A DNA stretch of 64,000 nucleotides from Ulva prolifera (taxonomy: Eukaryota > Chlorophyta > Ulvophyceae > Ulvales > Ulvaceae): positions 620,001 to 684,000 of the forward strand of contig CM041202.1 in the NCBI GenBank assembly GCA_023078555.1, written 5' to 3'. The translations under genes were made by a program, and so were the position numbers. The notes beneath the pieces were generated by a model. It did no database searches and was not told the origin of the DNA. It saw only the letters and a program-made list of their open reading frames with translations. The first letter of the stretch is position 1, and each line of letters starts with the position of its first letter. Positions 23,684-36,207 of this stretch are shown here, in pieces.

Positions 23684-26600
23684 CTGCATGCATGCGTCTA
23701 CGGTCAAGATTGCACAATCTGCGTGGTGCTCCGAGAGTCTCCGGATGTGGCCGCATGCGCAATTTCGCAACAGCCCGAGAGGGCCGGTAGCAGCGTCTGA
23801 GTCAGAGCTGAGAGGACGCCGCCGGGGTTTCAATTCTGCAGATTCCATGTGCGCATGTGCATTAAAGCAAATTCGCTCCACGCGTTCGCCCACGCACGCT
23901 CGTGGCTGCTGAGACTGGCTGCTGCCGTGGCAGTGCACTATGAATCAATGCGTGGGGCGGCTAGACCGTGCAGCTGCCGGCGTGCCGGCCCATGCAGTAG
24001 TGAGAACCAGCCTGAGATGTAGGGCTGGCATTGCAGCCGTCGGCTTCGCGGATGGCGCCCCTCATCAGCCGTTCACATGGTCTCATGCATGCGGCTTTCG
24101 AAGGCGGCTGCGTGCATCTGAGCATGATCATGAGGCCACCGACGTCTATAGGACACGTCAAACTCGTACCTGTTACCGCAAAAGAGCGACAGACAGACCA
24201 AACTCGCACATACAACCGACGTGGCTCTTGCCGTGACTACGCCACTGTGGCCATGGTAAACGTTCGGCCGATGATGTGACAAACACTTCGGATCGACGAT
24301 CTGGGCCCAGCTGCCAGTGGCGCCTGCAGGTATTGAGACCCTGCTGCGCGTGATGCGCATGGCGAAGCCTGTCCGCCATGGCGCGCCACAGACTAGCAAC
24401 TCAAGCATCCTACGGCTGCAGCTGCCGGGATGGCATGCCCCATGGCCAGGTCTAGGAAGCCCTCCCTCGCTCGCAAGCGATTTGAGCACAGGACTGGGAG
24501 CTCCGGACCGGATATTCGTCAACAGTGTCAATTAGACTGGAGAGGCTTCAAACGTTTTGTATTCTGTTGAAGCATGGCTTTTTTTGGAAGTAGGGCTTTG
24601 AGCACGGCTGTCGCAAGATCATACGATAGATGCGGGGCGAACCTGCAGAAGCGTGACTGTGTCGAGCGGCGCTGCCACCTCCAGGCCTCGGCTCGAACGA
24701 GCCTCGCCATGACCGAGCTGCTGCACTAGCAAGCACGCAGCGATCCACACAGCCATGCCATTCCACATTCCTCGAAGGGCTTGGCTGCGCAGGTCTGCGG
24801 TGGGACTGCGTGTAGCGTCGAGGAACGTCGACGCGCGCTCAGTCCCTGCAGCTGGCTGCTGCTGTAGCTGTAGCGTACACCGCCTCTGCTACCGTGATAC
24901 TCTCACAGCCTATAGTTTACGCTCTTCTTCCTCGCCAGCTGGGGATTGGTGATGAGCGGTGCTGCGCAAAACAATTGAGCGCTTTAGCTAGCTTTGCGGC
25001 GCTTCAGCAGTTGGCTTGTCTGGGCCGAATGCACCAGCTCGTGAGATACGTGAGTGACGCTGGCGGGGTCAAGACTAAATATATGCAGTTTGAAACCTAA
25101 ACATAAGCTTATATATGGCAGCGAGATCTGTATATACATACGTATGCACTCGCATCCCGGGGGCAGACACCAGCTGGGCACAGCACTGCCGTTTGCTAGC
25201 TATATCTGCTGCGCCCACCGGCTGTGGCCACACCAGCTTGCAGCAACAGCGGAACGCATGCACTGCCATTGAAGATGTGGTGCCGCGCCACGTCACATCC
25301 GCCGTGAAGGCTCGAAGACGCCATCGAACATGTCCTCCGTTTACGAATTCGGAGAGCCAGTTACCACCGCTTGGAGGCTGTGCACACAAATAGCGTAAGA
25401 CGTCGACGTGTCGCACGATGAAGGTCTCATTCGCGAGGAACTGGCGATGCGAACAGGAGTTGGCAGGCGTGTATTTCGCTGCGGCGCCCCCCTAGCCACA
25501 CGAGCCGGGCACCCACACCGAAGATGGAACGCTGCAGCGGCATGCGGCCATGACGAAATAATGCCAGCGCGCCCATGTACGAGAACAATTTACTTGCCGG
25601 CAGCTCTGCACCTCTTTTGTAGTCAGTCCAGGCACTTGCCTCTGCATCTGGCGGATACAACTTCGATGTAAAACATGCTTCAAGTTGAGCATGGCCACAG
25701 GTGCCTATAGGCAGACTGACAGCAAGCTAGCAGTTTGTTTGGCTACTTGGGATTTAACAGAGCTCATTAACCCAGCTTGACACCCAGCTTGACACGTCTA
25801 CGCTCAGCCTCAATTGCTGCAACCCTCGTCTCTGTGCCAGCAGGGCCAACGTAAGCATACTGCCCAACGTAAGCATACTAGTTGGTTAGCCGCAATTGCA
25901 ACTGCATACACGCATGGCCATGTAGAACGATTTCCACGTTGCCATCACCATGCAACAGCAACACATCTGCGCCGTGCACGTTTTGCTGGGTGTGCAGGCG
26001 AGGCCGCAATGCGCATGCACACCATGCTTGCATGCAAGCCACTGTCTTTTTGTATACCAAGCTCCCGCTCAACACATTCTGAAATCCCACATGTGCATTG
26101 CACCCCCGGCCACACACCGCACCCACTCAGGGACAGCGCATGCTGAAGTTCTTCCAGTGGACCCCTCAAAACATGGCCGCTTCATATGGAAAACACTTGA
26201 TCCTAGCTTAGTTCGTGGCTTTCCTGGGCTGTGAAATGCATGCAGCTGCATGAGCCACCTAGCTATAGCTAGGTGGCTCATGCCGGATGCAGGCGGTGCC
26301 CCCTCCCCCCCGACTCGCCACCGCTGATATAGGAGGACCACAGAGCACGTCTATAGCTAGACCAAGGCCGTCGCCGCCATGCGCAGAGGCGCGTCGTTTG
26401 CGCAGGCACCTGTGGCCATGCCTGGCGCTGAGCATATGATATCACGCCTCCCTGCTGAACGCACTTGCAGCAACGACAAGGAAATACAACTCATCGACAC
26501 AGTTTTTGACAGGGGATGCCTGCTCCTGTAGCTCATCACAAGAGCATGCATGCGCCGTGACTCGAGCTAATCATGAGCGTGGAACGATTGCGTACTGAGT

Positions 26601-26868
26601 CCATCATCGGACACTTTGGCCTCAAAGATGGATGGCAGGGGGCACACGCTGCGCCGCCTACGCGCCACCCATGCCACATCTGCATTCGACCTAGACATTC
26701 AAGGCAATGTATTTGAACCTGCAGCGGCACCACTCCCCAAACCCTAGCCCCGAACGAGCTGACCGCCGGGAGCTGTTCCCGTCGGCTCCACCCCTTGCAT
26801 ATGTAGAGGGCATCATCACCGTGCACTCTGTCGGCGACTGTGGCCACCAAAGCCACGGCAGCCGCCGC
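23684..26868. other. Spacer upstream of gene C and downstream of gene D
   Basis: The promoter and signal exon of gene C are expected here, but no convincing N-terminal exon was identified on the minus strand. It contains an 18-bp tandem duplication (about 25847-25882) and a perfect 36-bp palindrome (26248-26283). About 26720-26800 resembles 36050-36110, the corresponding 3' flank of gene E, so the D/E duplication extends beyond the last exon. Confidence 0.5.
26248..26283. repeat. Perfect 36-bp palindrome
   Basis: It is self-complementary with no spacer, centred between 26265 and 26266 (AGCTA/TAGCT), with arms starting GCATGAGCCACCT. It lies in the spacer between genes C and D. Confidence 0.95.
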
Positions 26869-29800
26869 TCAGTGGCCCGCGCCGACGGTCGTTGAGCCGG
26901 TCACCACATCGTCACACGCAGCACACAGGTCGACCATCGTCGCGCGTTGCGCCGGGTCGCGGCGCAGCATGCCCAGCACGGTGTCGCAGAACACGCCGAG
27001 GTGGTCCCGCGTGTCCCGGCACAGCCGGTCGCCCTCCCACGGCAGCTCCGCGTCGCCCCGCAGCTGCGCCATCACCTGCACACACCCCGCGGCTTTGACA
27101 GAGTTACTACATGTGCGCCCATGTGACCTGGAAGGAGCCCCTGCATGATCATGAGCCCCATGCGTCCCTCTGTGCCTGGAGGGGAGTGCTGGCGCCACCA
27201 GTGCTGAGTGCCGATGCTCTGCACGCCGCAAAGGGCGGCGTTGTGGCGCATTGCCGCTTGTCAACACGCCTTTGCGCCCATCTGCTACTGCCGAAAAAGG
27301 TTTGCTTTCATGCGTCCCCTACTAGCATTCCATCTTCCTCATCACTGCAGAGTTCTGATCAGGCCAAAAATATCCGCAATCGCACTGATCGTGATCACGG
27401 AGCATCTCGCATAGCGGCATCTAGAATGCATGATTACTCACCACAGGACATGTTGACTGGGATCAGGCTTGGGCTCAGGCAGCCACGCAGAGCAGCTGGC
27501 AGTGTTGCAGCGCTGCGGCACCGGAGGATCACGTTTGCGCCAAAACATGCAGCGGCGGGCCACGCGGCGAGCGGGTACGGGCACAAACCGTGTCGGTGCC
27601 ATCCACCGCGGCGCGTAGAGCCTTCCTGCCTGTCAGCAGCTCAAAGGCAATCACCCCTAGCGCCCATGCGTCCATCGACGGCTGTGCAGGGATCGTCCCG
27701 CCGCCGGCGCCGGCGGCCACAGACTCCGGCGCCGCATAATCCAGCGTGTAAGCAGGGGCAATCGGGGTGCCGAGAGGGGCGGCCTTGTCAAAGTCGATGA
27801 CCGTCCAGCGGTTCTTGCGCTGCAGCAGCAGGATGTGCGCGGGCTTGACGTCGCACTGGACGAAGTTCGCGGCGTGAATGTCGCGCAGGCGTGTTGCCAT
27901 GTGCGACAGGACCTGCAGGTGCCCGCACATGACAGACCAGACGTTCCTTGGCCAGGGGGGGGGGGGGGGGGGGGGGTTTACCCCGGCAGAGGCCTGCGGC
28001 ATACAATACCAGTGGCACACTGCCGCACGGTCGCTAATACTCCCTGCGGTCAGGAAAAAGCTAATGGGGCCATTCAACTCTGTAAATCATCAGGCCCACC
28101 CACAGACTGCCTGGCGGAATGCACAGCAGTCAAGTCCCATAGACTCTAAAGCAGACTGTGCTGTTTGCATACAAAGGACAGGATTGTTGCGCCGCTGTGG
28201 CCCGTGCGGCAGGGGTGTCAGAGCGGTCTGTGGGTGGCAGCGAAGCCTACTGAGAGCGCAATCAGCCCCAACTAAACAGATCGCCTGACTTATCTCTGAG
28301 AATTTTACAGACAACAGATCACCCACTGCCTTATGTCTCCACAAACTCTCGCCGGTACGAGACTCCGTACCAGCCCGGTGGCATTTCAGACTCGAGATCT
28401 CTGCAGTCGCCACGTCCACGACGGCGTTCCAGAACTGATCCAGCACCATATTGCTATCATGGAGCCGAGATCTGGCCAGCGAACCCGCCACAGGCTGCAC
28501 GATAATGGTTGTTCTCAGGGCAGTCAACCCGCCATGCCGGTCCGCACAGTGCACCATATCACCCGTGCCAGCACCGCGAGACTCACAAAAACGCCCTCTA
28601 CTCAACTATGCCATCCACGCCTGCTCTCGTGCACTACAGATGCCTGTAGTTCTGGGCGTCGCTCTCCCATGCATACGTGCGCACATGCACAAGCACATCG
28701 TGCGTGCAGGTGCGCCGCTTGTGCAAGGTTAGCCCACTTTGGATGCTACTTGCAGTGTCGTCTATAGCGAATGGCCCCATTCGCGATTTTCAGACCGCCT
28801 GTGAGAGGACTCAAAAATGTCAGGAGGGGCCGCACCGCCACAGCCTGGAAGACGTCCGTCTCAGCGCGCTTCAGCCACAGCGTCAGGCTCTCGCCGCGGC
28901 CGTACACAATGCATGGCGGCAGCGGCTCCCCGTAGCCGTCGACCACGCCCCCCTTTGCAGCCGCCCCAACGTCCGGGTCATGGACGGCGCGCATCTGTGG
29001 CAGCATCCCGGCGACGGTGCTGCCGCGCCGCAGCGCCACCTCCGCGTGAAAGGCGGCCCGCTCCGCGATGAACTTGAGGGCGTACGGCTCACAGTCATAC
29101 GTATACACCCCCGTGGCAAACGCCACCACAGACCGGCCTGCACCGCATGAACCACGTGAGGCTACAAACAATATCGGCAGCAGGACAACACCTGGTGACG
29201 GATGACATGTGCTCGTGCCATCGCAACGCAGAGCTCCGGACCTGAGCACACGGCATTTCAACCACCACCATTGACGCATGGGTGCACCTCGGCTCACAGC
29301 CGCGAGAGCACTCTGGCTGATTGTGTACCGTCGCATCCATCTGTGACATTGACCACACGCGCTACCCAAATGGGCAGCTCAGGCTTGATTGCAGAGGCGG
29401 TCAACCGCCACCCAGCACGACACCACCGCATGCATTCCGCACATGAATGGACACACACAGGCGCGCACCGCCAACGCGCCGCTCAGCCGCGCCGAGCAGC
29501 TTGTACTGCTGCAGCACCCGCGTGTCTGTTGCGATTGAGTCAAGCTGCGTCTGGATGTAGGAGAGGCGCTCCTCTCACGAGGCTCCGGCGAGAGGCACCG
29601 GCAGCTAGATCGCGGAGCGCGTGGTGATGCTTCCGGCGATGATGCTGTCGCTGCCCGAGCCAAGGGTCGTTATGATTGAGTACCTGCGGACCAACGGCTC
29701 TCCGGCGTGGTTGGAAGCTACATTGGTGCCAGGGAGGGATGGGCGGGGGGCCCCTCTCGGCCCCGCCTGCAAGAGGGGTTGGGGTGATTCACAGCGCGCA

Positions 29801-32800
29801 AGGTCCTACTGATGGCGACATGCGTATGTTGCAACCAGAGTTGCATTGAAACACGTTTCTTTCGATATGAAACGTTTCAAACGCATTTCTTATATTAACG
29901 TTTGTATATGTCAAAACGTTTTAATGCAACTCTGGTTGCAACAGGGCGTCATTGGCTGAACCCATGACAGTGGGCGTGCCATTGCTGACGCGTCTGCGAA
30001 CAAAAAGGAGAGCTGTCCTTGATGTGCGCGCACCGTCCGTGGTTGCGTGCTCTCGCTAACACACACGAAAGCTCACACACTGATGAGCCAGCACGGCCGG
30101 CTATGCTTGGTCATGCGGCATGGCGGCAAACTCTAACAGTCAACCTGAAGTCAGGCATGCAGGTGAGATGCCGCACCACGGCACGGGGCCTATCCCACGG
30201 CAGCGTGAGGGCGGCCTGAGAGCGGCTCAGCGGAGATGTCTTGTCCACTGAACACTGCCGGCCAGCGGCACCCAGCTCTCCCGCCACCCTCCACTTGCCG
30301 GCGCCTTCACGCGCCTGACGCAGTTGGACATACAGGCACAGGGCCAGCAGGACGAAGAACAGCAGAAGCGTTCCGAGGACGATTGCCGCGACGGCGACGG
30401 CGGAGGGGCCGCCGTCGGTGCCGTCCTCGTCAGCATCATCCTCGTCAGCGTCAGCATCATCAGCACCAGCAGCGTCTACGCCGGACGGCGCGTCTGCGTC
30501 GGCGGGTGCGTCCGCAGGCGCGGCGGCTACATCGAGGATGGCAACGGGAGTGGCGGGTGCAGCGGGTGCCGCCTGTGGCTCCAGAGTCTGCCCGAGCGCC
30601 TGCATGGGTGGCGACACAATCATCAAACTGTTCCCGGGTTCACTGACAAAGTGCACCGGGTCAGCGCCCGCACCTCTGGGAGTCTGCCCAATAGCACGCG
30701 TGTCGAGCGGGTATCACTGGCAGCAGCGCTCACCCATGTGGGTCCACTTGCCGCCCCATCTGGATTTCGCGTGTGCACATACCCACGGATTCCCTCAAGG
30801 TTGACATTAACGGCACACGAGCACCGCGTGGGTTGGTGACAGAGTGCATGTACGACTCAAGTCCCAGATAGTAGGACTCTCAAAGTAGCAAATGCGCCCG
30901 TGGCACTTCCACAGAAGAGCGTCTGATACAAATGCTTCACTCCACTCCCCCCCACGAAGTAGCTTCGTACCATAGATCTCATGATCAGCCTTCCAAAAAA
31001 AATCTGCTCTGGTGCGTAAGCAATGGTTGCGGTATGATGCGGGTCTGGAGGATCCGATCCTGACGGACTGAGGTGTGGGCCACGTTGTAGTGTGATCGTG
31101 TGTATGTTGCTCTGGTGATTCCTTCATCTGAAATAGCAGAGGAACGGCGAGTGCTCAGAGGCAGACGGTGGGCTCAGCTGATATCCTAGTAGACAGGCTG
31201 CAGCGTAGCATGGGGTCGTACATTTCTCCTGTACACAAACCATGGGTCGATGCGATCCGGGAACGCTTGCTTCTCGGCCTCTGCAGCCAGTAGCAGGTCC
31301 GAGAGCGGCAGCGGGGCAACCCCGATGCTGCTATCCTCTTTCCTGATTCGAATGGCCGGATCATCTGAGTAGAATGTGGCATTGCCGCCATTGTAGAACA
31401 GCTCCGCCCCGGTTTCCGGGGCTGCGGCAAAAACGTTACCCGAGAGGAGCACACGGCCGCCTTCCACGGCGCGGATGTAGGTGCTGCCGGGCAAGTCCAC
31501 AGGGTCGAAGAAGGTGGAGTTGACGATGGTGACTGACGCGTTCGTGACGACCACGGCGGACGAGCAGTCAGTGCAGCCGTCGCTAGCGTTCCCGCCAAAA
31601 TTGGCAAAGGCGCAGCCTGCAGGCCCACATGTGATGTGTGCCTGATGTGTGTCTGCAGGCAGTCTGCAGGCACACATGCATGTGATGATGTATCTGCAGG
31701 CACACATGCATGTGATGATGTATCTGCAGGCACACATGCATGTGATGATGTATCTGCAGGCACACATGCATGTGATGATGTATCTGCAGGCACACATGCA
31801 TGTGATGATGTATCTGCAGGCACACATCAGCGGCTGATCATGAGCACGCGTGTGGTACCCATTGCACATCCAGGCGATCTAGATCTCAACTTGCGCTTGA
31901 AGCTGCGCTTCTGTCATGATGACAACCTCGAACGTGAACAACACCCACGAAGCCGAATGCTTTTTGCGTAGCATGGGTCCGATGCAGGCGCATCGCGAAA
32001 AAAACAGTGAACGTAGGACAAACGGCAGGCAGCTATATGCATGGGCTGGGGCACACTCTCGATGTAGGTGTCCTCCTCAGCCCAGACGCCCACGCCCGGG
32101 CCGGCACCGTCGCCGTGGAGGGTGGTCCGGGTGACGTATCGGCGGCCCTGGCCCTTCAGCGGCGAGTGCAAGGGCACAAAGGAGGGGAGGCTGATGTACC
32201 CCCACGGCTGTATATTGGGTTTCCCAGTGTACGCCAGCCGCAGGTACAGGTTGTCCATCCACAGCCTGCAGGCACGGGAGGGCAGTCGTGGTGCAGTGGC
32301 AACTGCTGCTCCATCGTGATGCCGTCACCCTGCGGCTGCTTGCTGATGGTGCATGAGAGCGTATGCACGCCGCCGGCGCGGCGCGACGCCGTGCCAGCGG
32401 CATCGCGGCGACGTATGTAACGTTACATACAGGCCAGCATCATCTGGAAGCGCCCACATAAACACCCTAGTGATGATCGGTGATTTGCATTTTGCATTGC
32501 ACAATTAATTGTCAAGCCTTGCTCGGGCTGCATGCACAGAGGCAGAGGGCCGTGCGTGTGCCTGTGCAGCAACTGGAGCTTGTGCCCGTCTCGATGTGGG
32601 CAGTTCGGCACTTGCAAAGAGTGCAGCCAGATGCTATCGCGCGTATATGTGGGGGCGTTCTCAGCGCGGCAGCGCTACTGCATACTGTGCAGTAGCGCTG
32701 CCGCGCTGAGGATGCTGGTAGTACATCGCAGCCGGCAGCATTAGAATTTAATGGCAGTACACAACGTTGGGTCGCCTAGCACCCACCACTGGCGGGAGGC

Positions 32801-35014
32801 ACCCACACCGGTGACTCAGCGTCCTGAAGTTGTCCTCTTGCGCGATGACCAGGCACTGGCCCTCCTGGAACGGCAGCAGGCCAACAGCGCCGGGGATGCC
32901 GGTCAGCACGGCCACCTCTTCCTCGGTCGGGGGGAGCATACAGTTACCCTGCGCAATATCTCTCGCTCAGCCAGGCGGTGGTTTGAACTGGTGACCTTCT
33001 CCAACTGGTGTAGTCTGTGTCTGTGCCGGGGGCAACTGGTGTCATCTGTCAGTGGGAAACTGGTGACATTACATGGTCGGCTGCGGGGACTGTACTCCTG
33101 AAACGTGAGGCGTACTACAGGATACTCCGCTAGTACTGGCCTGTACATAATTCGCCACTGGCAGTACCTCCGTACTTTGCGGCTGGCACGGGCCCGTGGC
33201 ATCATTCTCATCTGCAGGTCAGTTGATGGCGTCGAAGGCACGGCAGCAGGCGCCTCAGGCCCCTGCCTGATGTCATTCGACGACCATCCAGAGATAAAAC
33301 CTCACTGTTCGAAAGTGTTCTATGTGAGCTGGCTCGATGACCCCAGACCTGGGCATAGCGCAGGGCGTCAAGACCCTTAAGTGACTACTTAAGTGACTCA
33401 AGAGCCGCACCCGGATGGACTTGGTGAGGGAAGTCAGGGGAGGCAGGGGGCTGTCGCAGCCGTCCTCGCAGCCGGTGTTGAGCCGGAGGGGGAGCGTGGT
33501 GAGGTCGAGGTGCTCGGTGATCTCGATGTTGCGGCGGCCCTTGAGCAGCGCATCCCGCAGCCCCTCCGGCGAGACCACATTGAGCACCTCCTCAAGCTCG
33601 GCGCCTGCAGAGGCTGCGTCCAGCAGTCCCCGGCCGGACGCCTGGAGCGCCTGCACGGGCGTGCCTGCGCTGAATTCGTTGATGTACCCGTGGTGCTCAG
33701 ATCGGCGGCAGGACCGCAGAAGAGCAGAAGTGAGATGCGTGGCCTGGTTGACTATGCACTTGGTGGCGTTGATGAGGATCAGTACGGAAGACAGGCAACC
33801 ACGGACAGAAACGCAGGGCAGTGTAAAGACACAGGCTGACATTTGATTCGGAGCCCACAAGGGCACATGGTAACTTGTGAAGATCTGTGATATGTACTTG
33901 GCTGTCTGGTTCTTGTCTCGAGTCCTGCTGAATAGAGTATGCATCTGAGATGGCACGCAAGTTCAGCGAAATGGTTGACACGAGTCAAAGTGAGAAGGCA
34001 ATTGCAAGGAGGCAGTGTGCACCGCAGGAACGGCTCAGGGACACAGCACAGTCAAGCCCCACCAGATCTGTCATTTAATGTTATACTTTACACACCGGAA
34101 GTGCCACCAGTGCACATCCGGGTGAAGGTTGACCTCTGCGGCTCAAAGGCTGAGTCTGCTCGAATCACGATCGCTTGAGCAGACAGCCACTCGAAAGAAA
34201 GATACAGCTCACGATTGTGATAGGCTCGACTGGGGCAGTGCTGCGTTCGTGCGGGCTGTGTAGCGCTTGGTAGCAGCTTCCACTGCGAGTGAGCAAGCCT
34301 GTAAGAAACCCCCTGGCTTGCGTCCCAATATCCGCTGCTGCGAGGTCACCATTGGAAAACGCGCTCGCTCACAAGCACGAGATAGAAATAATGGTGCGAT
34401 GTACAGCATCTGCGTGCGCGACAGACCAGGAGCGCTTCGCAAAGTCCACATCGTGTCGACGCTGTGCTCCAGGTCTGCCAGCGCCACGAGAGCGCCAGGT
34501 GATCGCGTTTACGTCGTTTGCGTATCCTAATATCCGCATTTGCAGTACCATAACATGTATCAGTGGCAGGGCGACTGGAGTCAGCTATCTCGCTAATCAT
34601 TTCGTGTGCCGCGACCCGCACGCGCACCTTCGCAATGCATTATCAAAGCCCATAGCCATCACAAAATCCTGTAATACGTTTCATTGGCGGAATTTTCAGC
34701 TAGCTGCCGATGAGCGCTGCGTCCCACCCAAAAGGGCAGATCAGGCCGAAGGAGAAACAGCGCCCGCAAATTTTCTTGGCCGCATGCAGAAGACCATAAA
34801 GTTGCATCAAAACGACTGCATATCATACACCCAAACCATTTCCAATGAACTCAGGACATGGCACAGTCCTTTGTCGTACCGGGGTGATCTTGTCGAACCG
34901 GTCCGATTTCTCGTATCCTCGAAGCAGGCGCGCTGTGGCGCGGACGACACAAACGGCAATGAACGCTGCCACCACACAGGCCTGGACGAGCGTGGCTGCC
35001 CTGTAAGAATTCAT
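26869..35014 (-). CDS. Gene D: receptor-like pseudokinase, two in-frame stops in the juxtamembrane exon
   Basis: Exons in transcript order: signal 35014-34880, E1 33650-33411, E2 32948-32809, E3 32265-32057, E4 31616-31222, E5 30599-30177, E6 29766-29469, K1 29137-28836, K2 27912-27589, K3 27075-26869 (TGA). The first exon starts MNSYRAATLVQACVVAAFIA, a clear signal peptide. The ectodomain has IEITEHLDLTTLPL, VTRTTLHGDG, FANFGG and IVNSTFFDP. E5 has an Asp-rich stalk (DADADEDDADED), a helix around IVLGTLLLFFVLLALCLY and LPWDRPRAV. The kinase keeps YALKF but has QCD for HRD, KPAH for KPEN and DFD for DFG. E6 carries in-frame TAG (29605-29607) and TGA (29575-29577) where paralogue E has Ser and Arg codons. 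D may therefore be a pseudogene or encode a receptor cut off after the membrane. Alternatively, an acceptor inside E6 (CTCCTACATCCAG) could skip both stops in frame. Confidence 0.8.
27955..27976. repeat. Homopolymer of 22 G in intron of gene D
   Basis: An uninterrupted G run lies about 43 bp upstream, in transcript terms, of the K2 acceptor. On the transcribed sense it is poly-C, so it could serve as part of the pyrimidine tract region. Confidence 0.85.
29827..29943. mobile_element. MITE-like terminal inverted repeat element, 117 bp
   Basis: The two ends are perfect inverted repeats for at least 20 bp (TGTTGCAACCAGAGTTGCAT), and the match continues imperfectly inward through AAAACGTTT. The AT-rich interior contrasts with the GC-rich surroundings. 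It has no coding capacity. It lies in the E5/E6 intron of gene D. No target-site duplication is obvious, so a simple hairpin element or non-autonomous DNA transposon remnant are both possible. Confidence 0.65.
31663..31830. repeat. 30-bp minisatellite, about 5.5 copies, in intron of gene D
   Basis: The unit is 30 bp and begins CTGCAGGCACACATGCATGT. Copies are essentially identical over five periods, indicating recent expansion. The array lies about 50 bp from the E4 acceptor of gene D, and the unit resembles the acceptor region itself (CTGCAGGCCCACATGTGATG at 31617-31636). Paralogue E has no array in the matching intron. Confidence 0.95.
32660..32710. repeat. Hairpin: 23-bp perfect arms, 5-nt loop
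   Basis: Arms at 32660-32682 and 32688-32710 are perfectly complementary, starting CTCAGCGCGGCAGCGCTACT, with loop TACTG. It lies in the E2/E3 intron of gene D. Confidence 0.95.
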
Positions 35015-36207
35015 AAGTATAATTAGCTACTCCTCGCGGTGAAATCAGGGTCCACCTCGCGTGGACGCCACGTCCACAATTATTCGAAACGAAACGTGAG
35101 GAAAATGCGTCATGGCAGTACTGCCCCCTTTCAGAAGGGAAGCCATCTCAAGACATGGTCTGTACACTGTGCCGGGGAGGATGCCACAGTGGCGCGTGCG
35201 TGTGGCCCGCTAGACAGGCCAAAGCCTTCCAAATGCATGCATGTCCCATTCCAGTGGTCCCCACTGCATGTCTGCTTTCCGCTGGTAATCGGCGGGGCAG
35301 GTGCGCATGTCAAACGTTGCACATGTGTGTGATCTCTTCGGATCGGTTCTAGTAGATCTGTGATGTGCTCACACTAGTACAACGCTGCTCGAGTGATCTT
35401 CACATGTGAACGTGGCTCTGTTCGCATCGACTGGCAGCGCATGCATGCAGGGTCACGTTATACATCACACCTGTAGCCACTTTGCAGCCCCTCTGTTGAC
35501 CTCCCCGTATACCGCGACAGGGCTTGAGCACAGATACACCTGTGCGCACACAATTACACAAAAGCATTGTTTGACGTAGCGGCTGCGTGTGCATGAGCTG
35601 CTCTGAAATAGCCGTTCGATCCATGCCAACTCGGGTACCACGGCTGATGCAGTAGCAATTCAAATCACAAGAACTTCAACATTGCCAGCAGTTCGGTTGT
35701 CATTCACCGGCTGGTGAGATGAAACCTCATATGCCTGCCGGCACTAGAGCCCTTCGTGCCAGTAGCCACAGCGCCTCTGCACGGGATCAACTCGTGGCAG
35801 GTATTGCTATCATAGCAATTCGTCATGATGACGAACTCGAATTCGAACACCAACCTGCCATCCGTCCCACGAACAGGCTCGCTCGATGACGATTCACATG
35901 CATTAACCATAGAAAGATTGACGTGTTCGGGGGTATTCGGGGATGTTCACTCTCCAACAAAAGAGCCGCCGCGCCCCCTTCCCCCCTTGTCAGAACAGTA
36001 CCATGCCACGCCAGCACAAGCCACGTCCGCATTTCGATTTGATCAAAGAAATCTGCACCGCAGCGGCACCTCCACCCGCCTCGGGCCGAGCGCCGGGAGC
36101 TGTTCCCGTCGGCTCCTCGCCCTGCAGTTTCAGCCCAACTGTGCATGCCGTCTGCGTGTGGCGGCAGCAGCAACAGCAGCAGCAGCTCCGGCCACCACAG
36201 GCGGCGA
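35015..36207. other. Spacer: promoter side of gene D and 3' flank of gene E
   Basis: Both genes are on the minus strand, so this 1.2-kb stretch holds the start region of D and the 3' untranslated region of E. No coding motif is seen. The minus-strand TGTAA at 35554-35558 is a candidate polyadenylation signal for E. Confidence 0.5.
35554..35558 (-). terminator. Candidate TGTAA polyadenylation signal of gene E
   Basis: The pentamer TGTAA on the minus strand lies about 650 bp beyond the stop codon of gene E. Chlorophytes use UGUAA rather than AAUAAA. A pentamer occurs often by chance, so this is only a candidate. Confidence 0.25.

Noticed and set aside
23441-23938. Extending gene C E1 upstream to an ATG at 23938 in the same frame
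   Set aside because: The residues upstream of 23683 do not match paralogues and a GCATGCATGCAG acceptor sits where all other members have theirs.
29469-29766. Stop-codon reassignment to explain TAG and TGA in gene D
   Set aside because: Both codons, and TAA, act as true terminators at the ends of paralogues A, B, C, D, E, F and H, so a changed code is not needed.
31663-31830. Regularly spaced 30-bp repeats resembling a CRISPR array
   Set aside because: The units are head-to-tail without unique spacers and lie in an intron of a eukaryotic gene, so it is a minisatellite.
32660-32710. Rho-independent terminator
   Set aside because: No T tract follows the stem and the context is a nuclear intron, so bacterial termination does not apply.
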